DNA of 14,006 bases from Desulfatitalea sp. (lineage in GTDB: Bacteria; Desulfobacterota; Desulfobacteria; Desulfobacterales; Desulfosarcinaceae), in assembly GCA_018224505.1 (NCBI GenBank), contig JAGTVD010000224.1, positions 1 through 14,006 of the forward strand, in the 5' to 3' direction. The notes under the pieces are model-generated. The model was not told the origin of the DNA. It ran no database searches and saw nothing but the letters and a program-made list of their open reading frames with translations. The position numbers were made by a program, and so were the translations under genes. Numbering within the stretch: the first letter of the stretch is position 1; each line of letters starts with the position of its first letter. This document shows positions 1-4,987 of the stretch, in pieces.

Positions 1-95
1 TCGGTCCACCGGATACAACGGCCGACATTGAAGCGGCTACCGAAACCGGCAATTGGGACAATCTGGGATTATATCAACCATATTCACAGTCATAG
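1..95 (+). CDS. C-terminal end of an unidentified protein (partial)
   Basis: A frame open from the window edge ends at a TAG at 93-95 and gives about 30 residues finishing in NWDNLGLYQPYSQS. Its composition (Asp/Glu/Thr-rich with a hydrophilic aromatic tail) is more protein-like than the other open frame here, but the fragment is too short to assign to a family. It lies on the same strand as the redox genes and ends 53 bases before the next start, so it may be the upstream member of that operon. What it does cannot be told from this window. Confidence 0.4.
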   Translation, partial: GPPDTTADIEAATETGNWDNLGLYQPYSQS

Positions 96-148
96 CGCAG
101 TACCACCAGTGCAGACCTGATCACTCTATCTTGATATCTGGAGGGAAA

Positions 149-1075
149 ATGCCCGCTGAGCCTTATGATCTTCTGGTTGCTGGGATCGGACCTGCCGGCA
201 TGACGGCAGCAATGTATGGCCAGCGCTTGGGCCTGCGGACTGCCGCGTTCGGTGATATTCCGGGTGGGTCTCTTTATATGATCGAACGGTTGACCAACTT
301 TCCCGGGTTCAGCGAACCAATCGCCGGAATGGAACTCGGCGCCAAACTGTTTCAACAGACACAGGCCGAAGGGGCCCATCTTACCATGACCCGCATGGGC
401 AAGCTTCGGCACATCCAGGGCCTTTTCCACGCGGTGGACGACAATGGACAGGCATACACGGCCCCCAGCGCCATCATCGCCACAGGCCGCGTTCCGACCC
501 GACTGCCATTCGTTAATGCTGAATTGCAGGGCGTTCATTTCTGCTCGGTGTGCGATGGCCCCTTGTATCGCAACAAAAATGCAACCCTGGCGGTCGTCGG
601 CAGCGACAACAGCGCCGCCCAGCATGCCCTCACATTATCCCGCATTGCACAGAAGGTATTGCTAATCCATCGCAGTGGAAAGGCCCAAATGGATGCTGCT
701 CACGCCGACATGCTGTCCAGGCAGGAGAATGTTCAACGAATTCCCGGCACGGAAGTTGTTGGATGCGAGGGTAACGGTATTGTAGAGGCTTTGATTTTGA
801 AATCCCATTCGCACGAGAGTGAAAAACTTTCCGTGGGGGGCTTGTTTTTAGCCATCGGGTGGCGCCCGAACACCCATTTCATAGACTTCACTATTGCGAA
901 GACAGCGGATGGATACCTCGAGACAGACACTAACCTGATGACGTCTCGCCCAGGATTGTTTGCCGCCGGTGATGTGCGCGACACCGATTTATGGCAGGTG
1001 CTCACCGCCTGCGCAGACGGCGCGCGCGCCGCAAGGTGTGCCGGGGGGTATATTTCGGCAATCTCAAAGGGTTAG
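149..1075 (+). CDS. Thioredoxin-reductase-like FAD/NAD(P)H pyridine nucleotide-disulfide oxidoreductase
   Basis: A 308-residue cytoplasmic flavoprotein of the low-molecular-weight thioredoxin reductase family, expected to pass electrons from NAD(P)H through FAD and a CxxC pair to a thioredoxin-like partner. The FAD Rossmann motif is G12-I-G14-P-A-G17. The redox-active pair is C132-S-V-C135 followed by DG, where most family members have CATCDG. The second dinucleotide fold has GSDNSA near 151-156 and HRS at 174-176, a weaker match to the usual GGGDSA and HRR, so NADPH preference is uncertain. The C-terminal FAD motif is AAGDV at 272-276. The ATG at 149 is chosen because GGAGGG lies just upstream; an in-frame ATG at 53 would add an unrelated leader. 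The three thioredoxin-fold genes downstream are its obvious candidate substrates. Confidence 0.88.
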   Translation: MPAEPYDLLVAGIGPAGMTAAMYGQRLGLRTAAFGDIPGGSLYMIERLTNFPGFSEPIAGMELGAKLFQQTQAEGAHLTMTRMGKLRHIQGLFHAVDDNGQAYTAPSAIIATGRVPTRLPFVNAELQGVHFCSVCDGPLYRNKNATLAVVGSDNSAAQHALTLSRIAQKVLLIHRSGKAQMDAAHADMLSRQENVQRIPGTEVVGCEGNGIVEALILKSHSHESEKLSVGGLFLAIGWRPNTHFIDFTIAKTADGYLETDTNLMTSRPGLFAAGDVRDTDLWQVLTACADGARAARCAGGYISAISKG

Positions 1076-1173
1076 TGTTGAATCGAAAGCCCCCTTCGAC
1101 GGCCGTATCATTGCAGTTTTCCGGAAATTATGACATATGCACGCGCCCTGAACCACTATCATTGGAGTCTGCA

Positions 1174-1959
1174 ATGGGTGAGAATATTATAAGGTGGGAT
1201 GGTATCTGGGTGATCGGAACCGACCCGCCTTGCCCTCGCTGTGATTACCTTTCGCGCATGGTGCAAGACATTGTGAATACGGAAGGGATACCGCAGAGCG
1301 TACGGCACATCAGTTATGCGAGCGATGAAGCCTTGTATTTTGCCAAATCGCTCGGCTTGACGCCGGGCACTGCAAAAGATGTTGCACGAATATCGGGAAT
1401 ATCGGTTGATTGGGATGCAGTCCAGGAATCAATCGATGATCAAAAGAAGCTCGATGGCGACGCTGCCGAAGCCAACTGCTGTAGCGTGATCGCCGATCGC
1501 TGGTCACCGTCACTGGATGAATTGTTGCGTCCTTGCGAACTCGAGGCCCCGGCAGCGGGCATTCTAATGACGCCTGTTCTCATTATGAACGGATGCCTTC
1601 TGCACAGCGGCAGCGTCCCTACATACGATCAGGCTAAAAGTTGGCTCCGAAAAATGGCTGCTAATTCGGGACATCCTGAAAAAGGCAAGCATAAGGTGGA
1701 GGTACTTGGGTCCGGCTGCCCGAAGTGCCAAATGCTTTATGATAACACTTTGATTGCCTTGCACCGCATGGGCCTGGAGGAAGACATTGCCCTTGTAAAA
1801 AGAACGGACATCCTCTATTTTCATCAATTGGGGGTCAACGTTATCCCTGGACTTGCCATAAATGGAAAGGTTGTGGCCAAAGGCCAGGTTTTGAACCCGG
1901 ATCAAATCTGCGAGCTTTTGAATGAAAAAACAGCTGCTAAATTTATCAAGGACCGATAA
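1174..1959 (+). CDS. Two-domain thioredoxin-like protein with CPRC and CPKC centres
   Basis: This 261-residue cytoplasmic protein looks like two thioredoxin-fold units. The first has C20-P-R-C23 near its start and, far downstream, a cis-proline-type strand (MTPVLIMNG, 132-140). The roughly 110 residues between them carry extra cysteines at 101, 102 and 121 and are longer than in a minimal thioredoxin fold. The second unit (about 173-252) has C182-P-K-C185 and VIPGLAING at 223-231, resembling the small archaeal/bacterial 'redox-active disulfide protein 2' thioredoxins. The ATG at 1174 is preferred because GGAG sits six bases upstream. It lies 98 bases after the reductase gene, is followed after three bases by the next ORF, and is probably reduced by the reductase. 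The precise target is unknown. Confidence 0.8.
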   Translation: MGENIIRWDGIWVIGTDPPCPRCDYLSRMVQDIVNTEGIPQSVRHISYASDEALYFAKSLGLTPGTAKDVARISGISVDWDAVQESIDDQKKLDGDAAEANCCSVIADRWSPSLDELLRPCELEAPAAGILMTPVLIMNGCLLHSGSVPTYDQAKSWLRKMAANSGHPEKGKHKVEVLGSGCPKCQMLYDNTLIALHRMGLEEDIALVKRTDILYFHQLGVNVIPGLAINGKVVAKGQVLNPDQICELLNEKTAAKFIKDR

Positions 1960-1962
1960 TGT

Positions 1963-2280
1963 ATGCTTAGGAACAATCAAGCGCCAGATAGTGATAACAT
2001 GCGGTCGCGTGATAACGATCGAACAATTAAGTTAAGAATAGAAGAACTGTCGAAAATCATCATCGCAATGACGGCGAAGGCCGAATGCAGCCATCTTGAC
2101 CTGGCCGAAGCCTATTTTAAAAGAGCGATATGCAACTATTTTCTTGGCAACCGTCGGATGGCGGAATCTGATTTGAATGGTGCAGGCCTGCTCGGATGCC
2201 AGGAAGCTTTATTGTGGAGTCGATATGATATCAGACAGAGTGCAGGAACCTGGAAAAATTTTGATCGAAGTCATATATAA
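1963..2280 (+). CDS. Small TPR-like helical protein of unknown function
   Basis: A 105-residue hydrophilic protein with no signal peptide or membrane segment. Residues about 45-78 (LDLAEAYFKRAICNYFLGN and following) read as a single tetratricopeptide-like helical hairpin, with the expected small and aromatic residues. The ATG at 1963 is three bases after the preceding stop, and AAGGA lies 10 bases upstream; a later ATG at 1999 has no ribosome site. Its last 56 bases overlap the start of the next gene in another frame, which suggests translational coupling. A lone TPR in a redox operon could serve as an adaptor between the small thioredoxin-like proteins and a partner, but this is a guess. Confidence 0.6.
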   Translation: MLRNNQAPDSDNMRSRDNDRTIKLRIEELSKIIIAMTAKAECSHLDLAEAYFKRAICNYFLGNRRMAESDLNGAGLLGCQEALLWSRYDIRQSAGTWKNFDRSHI

Positions 2281-2581
2281 AGCGGATTATTGTTTGCTTT
2301 GTCTATACATGGATCAAACGGTACGCGGAGTTATGGAAAAGTATGCCGACTGCGCCGATTACCATAAGGTTGAATTCATGTATGGCGACGGCAAACAGCG
2401 CTTTTTGGAATTGTCCTATGCTTTATATGGCAAAATAAATGTGCACAAACACTGCCGGGTCGCACCGATCCCTTCTCTGTTTATCGATGGCGAACTTGTT
2501 TTTGACGCCATTCCACCGATTTTTGAACTCGAAGACGCCATTGAAGAAGCGATTGGCAAAAAGGCCGGCACAGGAGCGTAA
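2225..2581 (+). CDS. Thioredoxin-fold protein with CLLC motif (cysteine paralogue of the next gene)
   Basis: A 118-residue small thioredoxin/glutaredoxin-like protein. A beta strand (KILIEVIY) leads into C23-L-L-C26 at the start of a helix, and residues 82-95 (IPSLFIDGELVFDA) form the cis-proline strand, a standard thioredoxin-fold layout. C43 and C77 are extra. The ATG at 2225 has GGAG at 2216-2219 with five-base spacing; an upstream in-frame ATG at 2177 lies within the previous gene. It aligns over its length with the following gene, including IPS-x-x-ID-x-ELVFDAIP, so the two arose by tandem duplication. It ends three bases before the next ATG. The likely role is a thiol-disulfide carrier reduced by the upstream reductase; its substrate is unknown. 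Confidence 0.8.
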   Translation: MISDRVQEPGKILIEVIYKADYCLLCLYMDQTVRGVMEKYADCADYHKVEFMYGDGKQRFLELSYALYGKINVHKHCRVAPIPSLFIDGELVFDAIPPIFELEDAIEEAIGKKAGTGA

Positions 2582-2584
2582 TCA

Positions 2585-2887
2585 ATGTCTTCAAACAAGC
2601 TATGCCTGGAAGTGCTCCACGAAGGTGCCCATTGAGTCCCTTGTGAATACATGGCCCGTGTGGTCGAGAGTGTCATTGCTGATTACGAAGATGTTATCCG
2701 CTGGAATATCGTGATCACCAAAACCCTTGATGGGGCGTTGCGGTATCAGGAGCTTTCAAGAAAGCTGGGCCGGCCGGCACCCATACCATCAATCGTCATC
2801 GATGACGAACTCGTTTTTGATGCCATTCCCAGTGTGGAACAATTGCGTTCGTACCTTGACGGCAAGACAGGGTCGCATTCAAAGTAA
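2585..2887 (+). CDS. Probable thioredoxin-fold selenoprotein with a UxxC motif (in-frame UGA)
   Basis: The frame from the ATG at 2585 gives a 100-residue protein if the TGA at 2633-2635 is read as selenocysteine. The active site is then U17-V-P-C20, lying exactly where the paralogue just upstream has CLLC. Residues before the UGA (KLCLEVLHEGAH) match the first beta strand of the paralogue (KILIEVIYKADY), and residues after it match the helix and the IPSIVIDDELVFDAIP strand. AGGAG at 2572-2576 sits eight bases before ATG 2585, whereas the internal ATG at 2651 has no ribosome site and would yield a protein without a redox centre. TGA is an ordinary stop in other genes here. A plain reading would annotate only 2651-2887. 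Whether this belongs to a named family such as SaoT-type thioredoxin-like (seleno)proteins was not testable. Confidence 0.82.
2652..2666 (+). promoter_or_regulatory. Candidate bacterial SECIS hairpin downstream of the UGA
   Basis: In the mRNA, UGGCC (2652-2656) pairs with GGUCG (2662-2666) as five base pairs including two G-U wobbles, around the loop CGUGU. The loop begins 22 bases after the UGA and has a G as its second base, which fits the general bacterial SECIS model of a short stem and a G near the start of the loop within roughly 16-37 bases. A competing hairpin, CCUUGU/ACAUGG at 2639-2654 with one U-U mismatch and a GAAU loop, sits closer to the UGA and fits less well. The stem is short, so this is a candidate only. 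Confidence 0.45.
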
Positions 2888-2910
2888 GTCACATACCCGT
2901 GTGGCTTTTT
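2886..2910 (+). terminator. Rho-independent terminator of the redox operon
   Basis: Bases 2886-2894 pair with 2899-2907 as a nine-base-pair stem (two G-U pairs) around the loop ACCC, running straight into five T residues at 2906-2910. It begins inside the stop codon of the selenoprotein gene and closes the + strand operon. On the opposite strand the wobble pairs become A-C mismatches and the T run is lost, so it works mainly in the + direction. Confidence 0.75.
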
Positions 2911-2946
2911 CAACATAGAGACCTATTGATTTGATCCCGCCGCTCT

Positions 2947-3465
2947 TCACATCTCTATACCGACCCTAGCCTTGGTGCCACGTTCATAATAGTGCTTCTT
3001 GGCCTGGAAATCAGTCACCATATCAGCCATTTCGATGATCCTGGGGGAAGCATATCGACCTGTGATAACCAGTTCGAGGGCTTGTGGCTTGTTGATGATA
3101 AGCCCAAGCAATTCCTGCACCTGCATCAAACCATATTTTACCGCCACATTTGCTTCGTCGAGAACGACCATGTCGTAATGCCCCGATGCCATAACTTCCT
3201 TGACCCTTGCCAATCCATTACGGGCAGCTTGGATATCCTCGAGTTCGGGCATTTCGTTCATAAAGCGACCCAGGCCGAACTGCTCGATGGTAATCAGATC
3301 TTCAAATCGCTTCAGGGCTTTAATTTCACTGTATTCCCCCTGCTTGATAAACTGGCCGATAAAAACCTTCATCCCGGCGCCGGCAGCTCTTACGGACAGA
3401 CCAATAGCAGCGGTTGTCTTTCCCTTGCCGTTACCAGTGAACACATGTACGTATCCTTGATCCAT
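2947..3465 (-). CDS. cobO: Cob(I)alamin/corrinoid adenosyltransferase (CobA/CobO/BtuR family)
   Basis: A 172-residue cytoplasmic enzyme that transfers the adenosyl group of ATP to Co(I) corrinoids to make adenosylcobamides. The family P-loop is G11-N-G-K-G-K-T-T18, the Walker-B-like segment is VVLDEANVA with D103-E104, and the characteristic C-terminal block ADMVTDFQAKKHYYERGTKA is followed by RVGIEM at the end. Length is typical of the family. The ATG at 3465 is chosen because MDQGYVHVFTG is the usual family start; it overlaps the stop of a 26-codon ORF as TAATG, so translation may be coupled. A GTG at 3522 would add 19 unrelated residues. The gene converges with the redox operon and is preceded by a structured leader. 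Adenosylcobamide could feed mutase or corrinoid methyltransfer enzymes. Confidence 0.93.
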   Translation of the reverse strand: MDQGYVHVFTGNGKGKTTAAIGLSVRAAGAGMKVFIGQFIKQGEYSEIKALKRFEDLITIEQFGLGRFMNEMPELEDIQAARNGLARVKEVMASGHYDMVVLDEANVAVKYGLMQVQELLGLIINKPQALELVITGRYASPRIIEMADMVTDFQAKKHYYERGTKARVGIEM

Positions 3466-3545
3466 TATGCCCGCCCCTGTGATGACGCTTCTAATCTCAT
3501 GGTTTGTGCTTTTCCATGGCACTCCTCGGTACCGCGAAATGCCAT
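3465..3545 (-). CDS. Possible 26-codon leader ORF translationally coupled to cobO
   Basis: The ATG at 3545 follows a near-perfect Shine-Dalgarno sequence (AGGAGGT, three bases upstream of the start) and opens a 26-residue ORF, MAFRGTEECHGKAQTMRLEA and so on, whose TAA overlaps the cobO ATG. This is the best ribosome site in the region; cobO itself has only a G-rich stretch. The ORF may therefore load ribosomes for cobO. Its start codon region (ATGGCA) can also pair with TGCCAT 24 bases later, which could hide the start. The peptide resembles nothing I recognise and may have no function of its own. Confidence 0.4.
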   Translation of the reverse strand: MAFRGTEECHGKAQTMRLEASSQGRA

Positions 3546-3555
3546 TTTACCTCCT

Positions 3556-3664
3556 ATCGGTACGGAACCGATCCTGCAACCATCACTTATCTCTATTGGC
3601 ACCCGCTGTGCTCGAAGGGGGTGCCGAACAACCTGCCAATCGGTTGCGATTATGCACTTTGGCA
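3556..3664 (-). promoter_or_regulatory. Structured 5' leader of cobO with mutually exclusive pairings
   Basis: Several exact complementary blocks lie between about 3664 and the ribosome site. Local hairpins are CAACC/GGTTG (3642-3646 with 3629-3633), GGCACCC/GGGTGCC (3619-3625 with 3598-3604), and ATCGGT/ACCGAT (3567-3572 with 3556-3561), the last ending one base before the AGGAGG. Alternative long-range pairs reuse the same bases: GCAACC/GGTTGC (3642-3647 with 3576-3581) and ATTGGCA/TGCCAAT (3634-3640 with 3595-3601); a further TGCCAA copy at 3659-3664 can compete. Such either/or folding next to a ribosome site is typical of riboswitch-like leaders. I do not see the hallmark cobalamin-riboswitch core, so the class is unassigned. 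Confidence 0.45.
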
Positions 3665-3888
3665 ATGCTCAAATCACCCGTACTCATATCTATTTAAGGG
3701 AGGCGATGCAAGTTTATTTGGTCCCTGGTAAACATGACCGCACACAAAACGTTTTAAAAACAAATTGTTATGAGATTTAAATCTGATTCCGCCAAAGGAA
3801 CTGCAAGGGCGCAGCTCTCGAAAGGACGATTAGCGCGCATCAACGCGTTTCAGTTTTACCTTTGTAAGGGCAGGGTCTTGAACGATTC
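3665..3888. other. Intergenic stretch between cobO leader and Rieske gene
   Basis: Together with the leader this is a gap of over 300 bases without a convincing gene. It holds a perfect 12-base palindrome AGATTTAAATCT (3773-3784) whose flanks add an ATG/GAT partial extension, a possible operator near the cobO promoter. It also holds a minus-strand RNA hairpin, GAGCTGC/GCAGTTC (3811-3817 with 3798-3804), seven pairs with one G-U, lying after the Rieske stop but lacking a T run. No good -35/-10 pair was identified. Confidence 0.35.
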
Positions 3889-4290
3889 TCAATGCCCAAC
3901 GGTAATCAATAAGGCGCCTTCCCGTTTTTCCACTGGGTAAGATTGGATGGCATTTTTTGCCGGACCCGTGACTTTAGATCCGTCATATTGAAATGTGGAT
4001 TTATTGACACTGCAACAGCGTACAAGCGGTTGACCGGGCATAGGGTCCAACCTGCGGCCGAAATGGGTGCACTTATTTGCGAAAGCGTGATACTCACCGT
4101 CCGTTCCATGAATCACGAGCAAACGGGTTGGCAACCCCCCACCCTCAAGGCGAATGGCGGCGCCTTTTTCATCCAACTCCCGGGCGCCGGATAGTTGGAC
4201 CTGCACCTTTCCGTCCGCGTAGCGCCAACAGTTTTTATCCAACGGTGATTTCGTTTCACAAATCCCAAAGATACGTTTTAAAAATTCCAC
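3889..4290 (-). CDS. Rieske-fold [2Fe-2S] protein with one histidine ligand replaced
   Basis: A small (133-residue) soluble Rieske-domain protein, the last gene of the radical SAM operon. The first ligand box is C74-T-H76. The second box, where C-x-x-H-G-x-x-F is expected, reads C93-S-V-N96-K-S-T-F100, so the second histidine is Asn and an extra cysteine (C92) precedes C93. The following YDG...GPAKN and SYPV segments match the ordinary Rieske fold. It could bind an altered cluster, use other ligands, or have lost the cluster. The GTG at 4290 is chosen because GGAGGG (4300-4295) lies four bases upstream; an ATG at 4308 would place that ribosome site inside the gene. It starts 34 bases after the Rossmann gene, suggesting a shared electron-transfer role. 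Confidence 0.78.
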   Translation of the reverse strand: MEFLKRIFGICETKSPLDKNCWRYADGKVQVQLSGARELDEKGAAIRLEGGGLPTRLLVIHGTDGEYHAFANKCTHFGRRLDPMPGQPLVRCCSVNKSTFQYDGSKVTGPAKNAIQSYPVEKREGALLITVGH

Positions 4291-4324
4291 TGGTCCCTCC
4301 TTTTTCATTTAAGGTTCACCGGTG

Positions 4325-4987
4325 CTATGCTAATTGCAAAAAATCCATAACTCCATTGCAACGACAGGCAGTGCCGATCATTAACGGCCGGTGGCTGTTC
4401 TGCAGGGCTGCGTCCAGAAGTTTCGATAACGATTCTGGATGGATGCCGCCAACGCCTGGAAACAGTTGGTGACTGCGCACGACAAGGGGTAGGTAATTTT
4501 CACAGGAAAAATTTTCGAGTAACCGAAAGAGGTCCAACGGTCTATGCTTCCCCGTGACGGTACATATGGTTTCCGGTTCAGGGCAAGTATCAGGACAGAT
4601 AAAATCGGCATGACTGATATATATCCGATCGGCATCTCCCTTAACGGCATTTGGCAGAGATGCCAAGCAATCATCGGGAATGGCCGTCGGAAAAATCTTG
4701 TACATACAGGAGAGTTTTCGTTTCAACCATTCCGCGGCTACGTGAATGGGGATTGCCGGCACGATCATATCCACAGGCATATCTTCATGGTTGATCATGG
4801 TCTCCAACCAATCGATGCCGTCCGCCTGGATCGTCCTTACACGGGTATCATCAATTATTACTGGCTGCTTATCCACCAGACGGATTTCAGCACCCGGGAT
4901 GTTACGGAGAATTCGAGACACTGCAATCCGGCCGAAGCGTCCTGCACCGATGATCCAGAAGCGGGTGGGATTATTAAAATTGATCAT
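4325..4987 (-). CDS. NAD(P)-binding Rossmann protein with a cysteine cluster, function unknown
   Basis: A 220-residue cytoplasmic protein. The N-terminus FWIIGAGRFGRIAVSRIL has a classic dinucleotide-binding motif (G14-A-G16-R-F-G19), followed by a strand ending in Asp39 that would favour NAD over NADP, as in TrkA-N type domains. The C-terminal half is unusual: C131-P-D-T-C135-x6-C142, then C162 and C208-R-C210, enough cysteines for an iron-sulfur or zinc site, though none is proven. Its ATG overlaps the stop of the AIR-synthase-like gene (ATGA), so the two are translationally coupled. I do not recognise a named family for the full length. With a Rieske-like gene next door, an oxidoreductase or electron-relay role is the reasonable inference. 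Confidence 0.7.
   Translation of the reverse strand: MINFNNPTRFWIIGAGRFGRIAVSRILRNIPGAEIRLVDKQPVIIDDTRVRTIQADGIDWLETMINHEDMPVDMIVPAIPIHVAAEWLKRKLSCMYKIFPTAIPDDCLASLPNAVKGDADRIYISHADFICPDTCPEPETICTVTGKHRPLDLFRLLENFSCENYLPLVVRSHQLFPGVGGIHPESLSKLLDAALQNSHRPLMIGTACRCNGVMDFLQLA

Noticed and set aside
2633..2635. TGA as a nonsense mutation making the gene a pseudogene
   Set aside because: The TGA replaces exactly the active-site cysteine, the frame is intact on both sides, and key motifs downstream are preserved. A random nonsense mutation would be unlikely to hit that codon.
2651..2887. A 78-residue ORF starting at ATG 2651
   Set aside because: It has no ribosome site and lacks the first strand and redox centre of the fold; the in-frame extension through the UGA to ATG 2585 explains the locus better.
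3466..3522. GTG at 3522 as the cobO start
   Set aside because: The ribosome-site-like GAGGA directly abuts the GTG, and the extra 19 residues are unlike the family N-terminus.
3629..3637. ACCTGCC on the plus strand as part of a cobalamin riboswitch B12 box
   Set aside because: Only the last bases of the box match, the rest of the riboswitch core is not seen, and it would point away from cobO.
3706..3780. Plus-strand 24-codon ORF after GGGAGG
   Set aside because: The spacing between the purine-rich stretch and the ATG is only two bases and the peptide has no recognisable feature.
2992..3780. 262-residue plus-strand ORF opposite cobO
   Set aside because: It is antisense to a clear adenosyltransferase gene, has no family features, and is a shadow of that gene's codon pattern.
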